DNA of 64,000 bases from Burhinus oedicnemus. Its lineage: Eukaryota; Chordata; Aves; Charadriiformes; Burhinidae. The translations under genes were made by a program, and so were the position numbers. Position 1 is the stretch's first letter. The number at the start of each line of letters is the position of its first letter. The stretch covers positions 79,355-143,354 of the forward strand of contig VFFE01007109.1 of NCBI GenBank assembly GCA_008921705.1, in the 5' to 3' direction. The notes beneath the pieces are model-generated. The model was given only the letters and a program-made list of their open reading frames with translations. It made no database searches and had not been told where the DNA came from. This document shows, one piece after another, positions 33,267 to 44,306 of the stretch.

Positions 33267-33360
33267 CGGCCGCGCGCGCGCGTGCGCGCTGCCTCGCGCC
33301 GCCGCGGGCCGGGAAGCGGCAGCTCCGCAGCAACCGCCGCCGCCGCCGCCGGGACTCGGG
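33267..33360 (+). other. DTX2: DTX2 non-coding first exon (start approximate)
   Basis: A plausible 5' UTR exon ends at the donor GACTCGGG/GTGAGG (GT at 33361-33362). The transcription start is not defined by sequence. No ATG in frame with the WWE1 exon is seen, which agrees with initiation in exon 2. Confidence 0.55.
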
Positions 33361-36300
33361 GTGAGGGGCGCGGCGGGACCCGGGGGGCGGGCAGCGCCGG
33401 CAGCCCCTTCCCTCTGGCGCGGAGGGCTCGGGCCGTCCGTGAGGGGCCTCGTTGGGGCCGTCGGGACTGCGAGAGACCGGTACCGACGCGCGGCCGCCCC
33501 GGGCTCAGCCCGTCCCTTCCCGGGCCGCTCGGAGCGGCCGAGCCGGGCCGTGTCCTGCGGGTCCGGGCTGCAGAGCCCCGCGTCCCGGGGACAGGGCCGT
33601 TCCCCACCCCTCGGCCTGGGGGAGCGGGGCGCGGGTCCCCTCGCAGCAGGCCCCGGGCCCTCCCTCACCCCCGGCGGGGCGATTGGTGCCGCCTGGACAA
33701 ACCCCCGCCGGCGCCTGTGGGGCCCAGGGCGGGCCTGTGAGAGGGCCCTACCCCGGGGTAACCGGGTGTTGAAACCGGGTGTGTGTGTGTGTGTGTGGGG
33801 TGCCTCGGCTGTGGGGGGGTCTGTCGGGGCTGCCGAGAGGTTCCAGGGTGGGCTTGAACTCTCTGACGGGCCTGGGCCAGGCTGGCCCCGAGGGACCGGC
33901 TCCCCTTGGCAGGACTTGGCCTTGCCCTTCCCGGCAGTCCGGCTGGAAGCAGGGGAAGAGCCTTCCTGGTGCGAAGTCGGAGCTTTTGGGAAGCTGGAGG
34001 AGCCCTCCAGGCCTTGCCAGGTTTGCGCCCCCACAAGCCAGTGGTCTCCCCACAGGTAAATAATCTGCTTCGGTGCCCAGAAGGGCCCTGGAGCGAGCGA
34101 GCGGGATGTCAGGTTTGGTGTGATCCTGTGTTCAGGTGTACCTGCCCTTTCCTCCCTGCCTCCGCTTTCCTATTCATTCCTGCCTGAAATAAGCCCTCTG
34201 CCTAGCTGATAGGCTTTTGTTCCGCTTCAGTTGCGGTCTTTATTTTCTTCTCCGAAGGGAACTCTCTTGAAGCTCGGTTTTGAATGGAAGGAGTCCAGGT
34301 TTGGAGTGGTCGGATTTTATGTCTTCTGTTCTTTTGGCTGTCAACCCAGCCGCCTTGTGCCGTGAGGATCAGCAAAGGCTGGAAGAAGGCAGGACTGTGT
34401 CGAGGGCAGATCGGTCTGTGTGGTTGGAGCTATTACTGCAACCTCCTCGCTACTGCCTTGCTCTGTTCTTACTCCTGGGTTGCTGCTAGCTGTGTGCTGG
34501 CCGGTGCTGGGTGCTCGTGTAGGGAAAGAGGTGTTTAGGTAGGAGTTACCTGGCAAGAGCTTCAAACCCTGCTGCATTCGCAGCTCAGGTTGCACTGGGC
34601 CCAGAAGTGCAGATCCGATGAGGGGGGGGGGCTGTGGGGGCCCTGGCTGGGTGATTTGGGGTCAGGGTGGCACAGGACAACTGTAATCCTGCTCCAGTCA
34701 TGCGTCCTGCACAGGATCATGGGCTTATTACAGCCCTGGTGCCTCCCGCTGCGTTATGTGCTCTCCTGATCCGTGCGTAGTCTTTTCCTGTGGGCTCCTT
34801 GCAGCCCTTCCAGTCCCATCTCCTGTGGTGTTAGTGGTACTTAACAAATCCTGCCTGGGCACCCTCTTCTCTGAGCAACCTGCTGAATAGTCTCTATTTT
34901 ACTAGTCTGCTGATTTATTTTTTCAATGCAGCCCAGGTCAAGGACTCCTGAGGCCCCTTCTTTTCCAGGTACAAGCTAGCATACCATTTAAACTTTTGTC
35001 AGTGCTGGCAATTTCAGTTCAGAAACTTAAAAAGGGACTTGGCGTTTTTAGAAATCATCTCAGGCCAGTGAATTTTAAGATCCTGCATTTAAAGTGAAAG
35101 GAAATTCTGCTTTCTGGAAGTAGAACAGGTTTGAGAATTAAATGTGTCTTTCAAATGTTTTAATTCCCACCTGCCCCTCCCCAGCTTTCTCACCACTGTT
35201 TGCTGGATCTTGAGGAGCAGGGAGTGAATCTGCTGGGAAACACAACTGAAATGCACCCAGTTCTTTTCCTGTCCAAGTGCCTGATTAAAGCCATGTGGGC
35301 AAATGTTTCAGAGGTTGTGCTGGGGCGTAAAGATCCAGCCAAACAAATCCAAATTGAGAATCTGAGCCCACATTACAAATTACCTCCTAAGTGGAGGGCG
35401 GTTGGCCGGAATATTTAAAATTGCACTTCAAGTAGTCAGGGGTTTGTTTTCATTTGGGGCAAGGTGGCCCGCAGGATTTGTAATTGGAGCCAGGTCTAGC
35501 TTTTAGGGGTTTGTATGACTTTTAGCTTTTCAAGACTTTTTTAAAGCTCAAGGTGAAGTATTATAGTCCATGGTCTTAGCAAAGACGTGTAGCTACTCTC
35601 TTTGGGCTGCCAATCTTCCCAGGACAGAGCCAGCATGAAGGAGCTGGTGCAGCTAAACTGCTGCAGCTAGCGTCCAAAACGCAGTGCTGATAAAGTGGGA
35701 TGTGTAACACATCCCGAGCCGCAGCCGGCCATCTCCGTACAGCTCTGTTAGCTGCCCACCCCAAACCCTTTCTGCCTTGGTCTAACACACACGGCAGCCC
35801 AAGGGGGTAGGCTGGAAACTGTATGAGCAGCTCTGGTGTTGAATTTCTCAGCTTTCAACATTTGTGTGCTGCTGAATTCATGGAAAGGAACTGCAGCTTC
35901 AGGCCTTTTCTTTCTCTTGTTTGCCTTGACTCAGGGACTCGTGTAATTTTGGCTTACTGAAGCTCTCCTGCATTCCTCGCTTCCCAATCTGTGCAAACAG
36001 CTGCTGGCTCAAGCAGTGTTTAGCAGCGAGAACTGGCAGGAAGCTGAAATACACCCCTTGCTCCTCCTTTGGAGCAGCAGCCCCAGCACAGGAAATATTT
36101 TTCCATTCTGATGGGGAAGCGAATGTCGGAGCACGCGACGCTCACGTGCAGCCAGTCCCGATACCTTTGCGTGTGGTCCAGGATTCAAAGCATCGCTGCT
36201 ATCCGAGGGGGTGAGCAATAGGCTTTTGTCACCAAGCTTTTCTCGGCCAGTGTCCCAGCGAGTGCAAGGTGGTATGTGAAGGAGGCAGCTTCTCTGCTGG

Positions 36301-38529
36301 GATGCCCTCTTTTTTTTTTTTCCTTTTTTTCCCATTTCCTGCTGCTGTGTTTCAAAAAGGAAGGAAAACGAATCGCCAACTCCCTCCACACAGCCTCCCT
36401 ATGCTCTCCTGCTCTGCTTGTGGCTGTAGGATGTGCAGATGAATATTTGGTAACAACAACTTTAGGGGCGGAACAGAGCGGGAAAAGGTGTTGGTTCTCT
36501 ATTTGGGGTTCAGAGCACCTAATGCAGGTGGGTAGGACAGAAAACCCTGCAGCCCTGCTTTGGCTCACGCAGGTCCAAGCTGAGCATGGACATGCTGGTG
36601 GTCCCTGAAGAGGAGATGTGTTGGTGTGAAACCTGTCATGAAAAGAGCTGGTGGAGGCAGGTGTCAGGTTTGATACCTCAAGTTTTAATTTGCTGTTTTG
36701 AGCAGTAAAATAACCGTCCTTGGTGCATTAGGGGAGAACAAATTACATTGAAAAGACCGGTTGCAGAGACAGGGATCTTGTGTTGGTGATCTAGAGCGGT
36801 TTGTCACCAACACCAGTTGAGCTGGGGGTGTTCTGCAGAAATCTCAGAGCAGCTCATAAACTAATTTACAACGAATTCCTGGAGAAGGTGTTGCTTTCGT
36901 CTTATAAATGCAGACATGTGGGTGTGTCTGTTCTTTGCTCGCTCTTTTTCTAGTTCTTTTTTAAGCTAGCAAGCCACACAAGCATGATGGATGGGACGCT
37001 CCATGGAGCGTGGGATCTTCCTCCATCCGGCAGGGATGTCATTCTCTGTGCAGATGGCATCCTCCAGTGGAAGCCACCCACTGCTGCTCTGCCTCTTGGG
37101 AGACGTGAACTTTTTAATTTGACGGGAAGGAAGCTCATAGCTCCCTGCTCACTGCTAGGAGTTAAGCGAGCAATCAATGATGTGAGACCTTAGGAGGGAG
37201 AAGGCGACTTTATTTTAAAACAAAATGAATTTTGCTCATTTGCAGTCATCCTCACCTGCTCTTGATCATGGGGATCTCCAAGTGGTCTGTCTGGCCTTCA
37301 GGCACCAAGATGCGTGTCCAGATGGTCTGGACAGGATTCCTTGTAATGACACAGCAGACAAGGAATGCTAAGTATCAGACCTCTGGTGTCTCTTGGACAA
37401 CTTGGTGACCGTGTGATGGCTTTGGGTCTGCTTTTTTACATTCCTTGGGGGCTAAGAGTGGTGATCTTTTGTCTCTGCATCCTGTCTCTGTGGGTCCTCA
37501 GGATTTATTCACTGGCCTTTGTGTCTTTATCTGGATGTCTTAAGGCTCCTATCCCATTCCCTGTTCTTCCCCAAATCCTCTCTTAATGGCTTGAGTCTCT
37601 GGTTTGAGTCTTTCTTGATGAAGATTGTCCCTTGTTTCAAGATGCTCCTTGTTTTCCAATCTGAGAAGCTGCAGGTAGGTGTGCTCTGATCTCGAGGACC
37701 TGCCAAATCACTGCCCTCAGCACAGGCTGTTTATGGACATGTGTGTTCCTCCTGGTGCCATCCTCCTTCCCATCCATTCTTCGCTCTGATTGCGCTCAAC
37801 AGATGTATTAATGTGATTTGCAGACTGTGTGTGAAGAATTGTCTTCTGGCTTTGTGTGCATGTATAACACTGCGCAGAAGGAGTCAAGGGACTGATCCTG
37901 GATCAAAACTGAGCGTTCAGAAGCCCGAATGGAGCTGATGTTGTAGCCCTGGAGTTCAGATCAGCGAGAAGAGTTTGGGAACGGCTTGCGTAACCAAGTC
38001 ATTCCTGTGCACAAGTGCTTGGGAAGCTCCTGCTCACAAGCTGGCAGCTCATGTCGTGGTGATCAGTGCCTGACACTGCCAGGAGTGGTGCTAAGTACGG
38101 GTGAGGAGGGGTACAGAGTGGCCGCTTGCCTTGGAACCCTCCTGGCTAGTGAGCATCTGAACTCAGGTCCGGGCTTGCAGATCAGTAGTGGCTCTGGGCT
38201 GGTTTTGTACAGATCTGCAGTGACTCGGGTGGTGTTTGGTGCCACAAACCACAGGAAGCAGTGTCTCCCCCAAGAGTTTTTGCTATAAATTAGCAAGAAA
38301 AGTTGCTAGCATTGGCAGGGAGTGGGTGGTGCTACCTCATTTGACCTCGATCAGAGGGTTTTGAGACCAATCTGCTTCTCTGGAGTCTCCTAAATGCATA
38401 GGGAACAAGTTCTGTGAAAGGCTGAGCTTGTTTTCCTCTCTTAAATGGCTTGTGTGGTACGGATGCAGGGTGGGGTGGATTTGGGGCATCATTCTCAGCT
38501 CCGTGTGCTCTCTTTGTTTCTTGCTGCAG
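33361..38529 (+). other. DTX2: DTX2 intron 1
   Basis: A 5.2-kb intron carrying the rest of the CpG island, a (GT)n run at 33779-33797 and a T-rich run at 36310-36331. A donor-like CCACAG/GTAAAT at 34055-34056 could mark an alternative first exon. No coding exon is recognised. Confidence 0.65.
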
Positions 38530-38918
38530 GTCCACCAGAAGAAAATGATGTAAGGCCAGCCAGTGCAGCTGCCACTTCCAATCGTGGTGTGCCCAGACCT
38601 CAGGGAGGAACATGGCAGCAGCTCAGGGAGCAGGAAGCAGTTCAGCCGGGCCATCCGGACTCCCCGGTTCTGCCCCGGGGCACAGCAGCAACTCCACGGC
38701 AGTGGCGGTGTGGGAATGGCAGGATGAATTTGGCAGGTGGAGGCCATACCGAGGGAACGTCTGCAGCTACATTGAACAGGTTTTTCAGGCCTCTCAGCAG
38801 AAGGGCCAACGTTCAGGATCAGGGCTTGTCAGCAGCATCCCTTTGGGACATGTGGATCCTGCCTTGGCCCCCTATGTCATTGACATCCCAAGCTTGACGC
38901 AGTTCCGGCAGGATACAG
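38530..38918 (+). CDS. DTX2: DTX2 exon 2: start codon and first WWE domain (coding 38612-38918)
   Basis: Acceptor TTGCTGCAG precedes 82 nt of 5' UTR. The ATG at 38612 has a strong context (A at -3, G at +4). The exon encodes 102 residues plus one base: a 30-residue Ala/Gly/Ser-rich lead, then WWE1 (about 31-102) with [42 protein letters not shown] and TQFRQDTG. This matches mammalian DTX2 ([11 protein letters not shown]...SIPLGQADPSLAPYIID) better than DTX1 or DTX4, notably in QQKGQR and the SIPLG motif. WWE domains of Deltex bind the Notch ankyrin repeats, and DTX2 WWE domains also bind ADP-ribose polymers. Donor ACAG/GTAAGG, phase 1. Confidence 0.96.
38545..38553 (+). promoter_or_regulatory. 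Minimal upstream ORF (ATG ATG TAA) in the DTX2 5' UTR
   Basis: The 5' UTR part of exon 2 holds ATGATGTAA, so the second ATG is a start-stop element. A at -3 is present for the first ATG (GAAAATGA). It is out of frame with the main ATG 59 nt later. Start-stop uORFs can hold back scanning ribosomes. Confidence 0.6.
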
Positions 38919-41900
38919 GTAAGGGAGCTTGCCAGCCCATACGGGGGTTTTGATGAGGCTGCTTGTGTGCTTGTAGATAAGTGATGCCTCATTCTGTGTA
39001 GGAGAGCCCTACAAAGCTCTGCTGTCTGCTGCCACTGCTGGGCAGCTCTTTGAGGGGCGACATGTTTGCTTCTCTCCTTTTGCTGTCAGCTGCACAGTGT
39101 ATCAGCACATGAGAAAATCAATGTTGGCTGGCGTGAATCTGCGGGGCTGGGTGCAGGCAGGTGGTGGTGATCTCTTAAGGAGCCTCATCGTGGGACCTCT
39201 GGAGCTCAGAGCTTCTGAGCCAGAACCCTCAGAGCTGGAAACTTTCTTCCTGCCCCCACCCACATCCATTCAAGACCACTCGCATAAAAAGGCCTTTTTA
39301 CGATTCAAACCCTTCCATTTGAATCCCTTGTTCCCTCTGCAACTGGAGTGCCAGCTGCTTTACCTTGGCATGCCGCCCTGCACAAGCTGCTTTGCGAAAG
39401 CCTGCAGCCCCCGCAGAACGCCGTAATGCTGCAGCAGAATATTCCCCGCACTTGTGCTATATGAGGCTGGCTTGCTTCCTCCCAGGGAGGAAGGGCGGGC
39501 TGGGCTTAGTAGTAGGATTGAGACCTAATTTTCATTCTCATCTCGTCTCTCTTGGGGCCACTGAGGCTAGCAGCTCAGAATCTGCTGAGGTGACTCCTAC
39601 CCTTTTTTGCTCCAGATGTGCTGAGCAGCTGTAGCTTAGAAAGGGGGCAGGGGTGGAATGCATGCTCTTCATCTCTGGAAAATCCAGGGAGATCCCAAAT
39701 TACACACCCCGAATGAATGGACGTTTTGGAAAATTCTCTGTGCATCAGTTTTCCCTTTGCCAATAACTGTCCCATCACCCCAAGCTTTAGAGATGGGTAG
39801 TGCGCTGGTTTCTTGCCAATTGAAGCAATAAGTGAGCGATATCTTGAATCAACTGCAAAATCGTGCAAGTCCTACAGGAAAGGGAAGTGGTTGGAGCAAA
39901 TGCAAGTGGTCATCACAGCTGCATCCGTGTTTTTATTCTGACTTGTTGACCTTAGGATTAGTTTTTCTGGTGGTATCCTGGGTGAGGATGTTTCTTAGCT
40001 GGATGGCTTGGCAGGTCTGCTCAGCATGGCTTGTTTGAGCACCTGGAAGCCCTGCTGAGGCTGTGGCTTCAAGCAATACAGCATGGACCACCAGAGCTGG
40101 CACCAGTGGCTGTTTCTTGTTTTCTTCATGCCTAACTTGTGAAGGAACCTTCCAGTCTCTTGCCCTTTCAGCCAGTGCTCCAACACACGGGCACCAGTCC
40201 TGGGCAGTCCCTTGTCAGGAAATGGGCCAGTTTGATGAGGGTGAGCCGAGTGCCTGTGGGAGGATGGAAGATATGTCCCAGGGTGAATGGGACAGCCTTC
40301 TCCACAAGTAGAGCTGTCTCTCCGCAAAGGTCTTGTATCTCTTTAGACCTTTGTGAAAGATCTCAAAACACCTAGCAAATATTGTCCATGGCAGGATGGT
40401 TTGGAATTGGTCATCTTTGGGGACAGCCCAATACAATTTTGGAAATTATGTTAGCTGATGTGATCTCATCTTTCCTTGGATGAGATCTGTGGTTGAGTGG
40501 TTAATAACAAAAAAGGCTGATGCCACTTCGTGGCTCTCCTGCAGCATCTCCCACCAATTTGGAGGGATGCTGATCAGAGTGGCCAGGTCTGTGAGCCTCC
40601 CTCCACAAGTACCTGTGTGCTCTGGAGTGTGACTATTGGAAACGCTCTCCTATCCCCTTTCAATGGCCCAGTTGTAAGCAAAGCTTTTTCTCTCTGCAGG
40701 GCTCTGCCTTAAATGTGAACCTTTCTGAGAGAGCAGCCAGCTGACCTTTGTCATGTGTTGGAGAAAAGAATCTCTGCAGGAAACATCCCCATGAAAAATC
40801 TTTAAACAGAGCAAAAAATAGGCTGTTGTATTCTGCTCATTAGCTATTAGACAGACAAATAGGGTCTTCAAAGGAAGCCAGGGAGAATAACAGGAAGCCA
40901 GTGTTAACTGGACCAGCATCCCCACCAACAGGGAATGACAGCTGTGCAGGGGGATCTTGCAGGCAGGATTAGCCGCAGGCTTCAGCTGCTGGTTGAGGCA
41001 GATTAGCTGGAAGTGAATGCAAGGCAGCAGCAGGAGTTGTCCTCTCACCACAGCTGTTTGCCCACCCTGGAGAGGAATGCCAGTTTCCCTGCCAGCCTGG
41101 GGGAAGGGGGACGTTTTCCAAGTGCATAGCATTAGTGTTGCTATTGACTCCTAAAAGCTCTTCTCACTGCTGCTGTTTGGGGGTGTTAAAAACACAGGTT
41201 CCTTCCAAACTCCTCAAGTCCTCTCTGTGTTGCTTTTAGCTTCTGACCTGCCAATGGAGCAGGGGCAAGCTTGGTAATCTCCTCTGAGATGTGTCCCACT
41301 GGGCTTTCTGACTCCTTGCTTTACCTGTGGTAGTCTCCTTCCTCCTGGGAGCAGGTTCCCTGCACTCATCTCTAAGTGTAGTGCATTTCTCACCATCCAG
41401 CCCAGTCTCATCCTCAGCCCTCCTCCTGCTCAGGGGGTCATCCCTGATGTTGCCCACCTATTGAAGCCATAGGTTTGTGTTTCTAAAACTTGGCAGGACT
41501 CGCTTGCTGGATAGGAGCAGTTGTCGCTAGAGTTTGCTTTTGGCTGTTTCATCTGCTTTCCCACGGTAGACATTGATTCCTGCCTGGGGAAGGTCACCTT
41601 GGTTCTGCTGGTGCCTCCTGCACTGACTTCTGCCAGGGGAAGGCCTTGTCCTACAGGAATCCCTGGGCTTTGTGACTGAGCTATTGGGGTTCAACCCCAG
41701 TTCTTAGGGGGGAGGTTGCTGTGTTTCATGGGCTGCTAGTAGCTTTTTAGGTGTGCTGATGAGATATTGTCTGCTGGATGGTGTCACTAGAGTCCTGCTC
41801 TGCAATAAGCAGGACACTTAGTGCTGCTCTGGCCGCTGAAGCAGCAGGTTGGGAGTAAGTGCCTGACCTCTTCTGGCAGCTCATCCCCTGCATGGGCTGA

Positions 41901-43720
41901 GGCAAGCCATTCCAGTCCCCAGTGCCTTCAGCTCCCCAGCAGAAACTAGTCTTGCTGTTCCTTGGTCTGGCATGTTCTGCCTTTGAGAGAGCCTCAGCCT
42001 TTACGTCAGCTCTGGAGCTCAGATCTGTCTTTCCTGATTTAGTTTCTGCAATGACATGGGGGGCATACCTGTACCCCGGCACAGGGTCTCATTATGGTCT
42101 GACCACCAAAGCGCTGTGCAGGAAACCACCAGCACACTTTACAAAGAAACCTGGGAGCGTGACAGGAGCAAAGTTGTGACTCTCATGCTGTCGAGCAGAA
42201 TTTTTAGCTGCGAGGAGGTAGTTAATGCCCTTACGGTTTGAGTCAAGTCCTAGCACTATCCACAGTACCCCCAGAGCATGGGGTAGAAATAACAGCAGTG
42301 TGAGGCAGAGATACTCGAGCCCGCTTTCAGCCAGCCAGAGCCTGAACACAGATAGCAATTGGGTTTTGGCAGTGTGGAGTCCCACGTGGGCTATCCTCCC
42401 TCTTCCTTGGGGCGTGCTTGTTGGGTGTAAAGCTTGCTTGGATTGCTTGCCCCCCATGGAGCCACCAGCAACATCCTGCAGGCTTTAGGTACGGATACTG
42501 CTTTTTTTACCTGTGGTCCTGGAGCTTAGGGTCATAACTCTCATGATTTCTTAGGAGGCTTTATTTTATTTTTTTCCTCTTGGTGCTGTTCTTCTCTGAA
42601 CCCCTCCTTTGTGGTAACGATTCGCTGCACCCCTGTTCACCCCCACCTGCCTGCATTCCCAGACTTGCTTGCCCCGCGGTGTTTCCTGCTCCGCATTCTC
42701 AGTGCAGAGTGCTGCTGAGGATTTTTCCCAGCAGCAGCAGTTTTGACCCTGCTGTAGGAACCTGTTTTTGCAGAGGTTGCAGAGTTTCTGTCCTGTTGGG
42801 TGGCTTACCTCCCTCTCATTAGGCTTTTTCTTTTTCAAAGAAAGGAATAAAGTAATCAGGAGTGAAGTCACCCTGGAGAGCCAGGCTTCCTGGGGAGTTT
42901 TGAGCTCCTGCTGTTGCTGTCGAGCAGCCATGCAAGAGCAGTGTGTCTGCTTTCATTTCTCATCCTTTGTCTGAACAGCTGCTCTCTCCAGTTTCCAAAT
43001 TACTTCATTGGCTTCTCCTCTCTAGTCTTGCTATATTGCCCAGCAGTCAAGAGCCTGGAGAAGCTGACCCCTCTGTCCACTCTCCAAAGTCCTTGTCCTT
43101 GCCCTTGCGGGACTTCACCCGCTCCCTCAAGAGCAGAATTGCCCAGAGCCTTGTGTACTGAAGAGGGTGTTTAGCCTCTTAAGTGCTCCTGCAAAGCACT
43201 TCCTGATGGTGTCGTGTCTCTATAGTTACTCTGTTGTCAAGGCTGTGGGAGTGGGTTTTTTTGTTTTTTTTTTTTTTTTTTAAAACAGATCTGTGCCTCA
43301 GCCTGATTTTTTTTTGTTTTGTTTTTTTTTTGGTGGTGGTGGTTTTTTTGTTTTTAAGTCAGGGAGGCGTATGTGATCACTGTGCCTTTGTGCTCGGGCG
43401 TGTCTGTCTCTGCATCCTCTCTCCTTCCCTCCTTTCCCACCCTTCCTCCCAGCAGCTTTTGAACCTGTTGCCAGCCTGCAATCAGATTTGGCAGAGGGAC
43501 AGGGATCTCAGGGGTATTTCGTTTCTCTAAGCTTCATGAGCAAACCCAGCCCTGTCAGAAAGAGAAAGTCTGTTAGTGCCCCTGTTGAGGGAGAGGTGAG
43601 GAAGGACACCCTGATGTAGACACCACAGATCTGTGCAGAAACGAGTCCCTGAGACCAGGTCTCCCTGACTTGTCTGCTCACAAAATGATTTTATTTATTT
43701 TCTTCCCTCTTCCCATGCAG
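38919..43720 (+). other. DTX2: DTX2 intron 2
   Basis: A 4.8-kb intron. T-rich/poly-T segments lie at 43255-43356. No further exon, mobile element or RNA gene is recognised. Confidence 0.7.
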
Positions 43721-44306
43721 GGACGATGCGGGCTGTCCGCAGGCACCTCTTCCCCGGGGACTCCGCTGCTGGGCAGGGCATTGTCTGGGAGTGGCAGAAC
43801 GATGAAGGCGGGTGGTCCCCCTATGAGATGAATGTCTGCGTGTTCCTGGAGGAAGCCCGTGCCACGAACCACCAGCGAGTAGATCTTGGACCTTGGGGCT
43901 ACAACTATGAAGTTGACTTTGTGGCTCAAGTCCAGACCAACAAGACCACGAGGTTCCGCCGCAGCATTCAGAGACGCTTGGACGCCCCATACCCGGTGAC
44001 AGCCTCTCCGGCACCCCTTCACATGGGGGTGGCTTGTTCTTGCCAGCAGTGCTGGCTAAACAGTGGGACTGGTCCCATCACCACGCGCTACCGCCACTCC
44101 ATGATAAACTTTCCCAACTCTTCCACTACTCATCAGGTTTCTGGTAGGACAGCATCAGTAAGTTCTTCCGGTGTCGGCTTCGTGCCCTATAACAAACCGA
44201 CTTTGTCTGGAGCAAGGTCAACCCCGAGACTCAATGCACAGAGCACCTGGGCTTTGCCTCAAGCTGGGGGCCCCAGCACAGGACTGTCTGCATCTAACGG
44301 AGTCAG
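43721..44306 (+). CDS. DTX2: DTX2 exon 3: second WWE domain and Ser-rich linker
   Basis: A 586-nt exon from CCCATGCAG to GTCAG/GTACAG. It continues residue 103 with GTMRAVRRHLFPGDSAAG, then WWE2 (about 118-195): GIVWEWQNDEGGWSPYEM, VDLGPWGYNYEVDF, QTNKTTRFRRSIQRR. Past the WWE pair come the conserved GVACSCQQC cysteine motif, RYRHSMINFPN, PYNKPTLSGARSTPRLN and a Gln/Ser tail. All have clear counterparts in mammalian DTX2 (RAVRRHLFP, QTNKTSSF, GVACSCHQC, APYNKPSLSGARSAPRLN). The exon ends after two bases of a codon (AG), phase 2. Confidence 0.97.

Larger units (their letters stand above)
33242..33765 (+). promoter_or_regulatory. DTX2: CpG-island promoter region of DTX2
   Basis: About 520 bp of dense CpG with CGCGCGCGCG at 33271-33280 and many GGGGCGGG-like blocks. 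At 33252-33266 ACTACATCCCCCAGC resembles the ACTACAATTCCCAGC element bound by ZNF143 and relatives near vertebrate transcription starts. No TATA box is seen. This fits a broadly expressed gene. Confidence 0.75.

Noticed and set aside
32215..34059. A 614-codon plus-strand open frame rich in His/Thr/Ser
   Set aside because: It is read through the CA satellite, across the 20 Ns and into the CpG island. Composition is simple repeat and the join across Ns is arbitrary.
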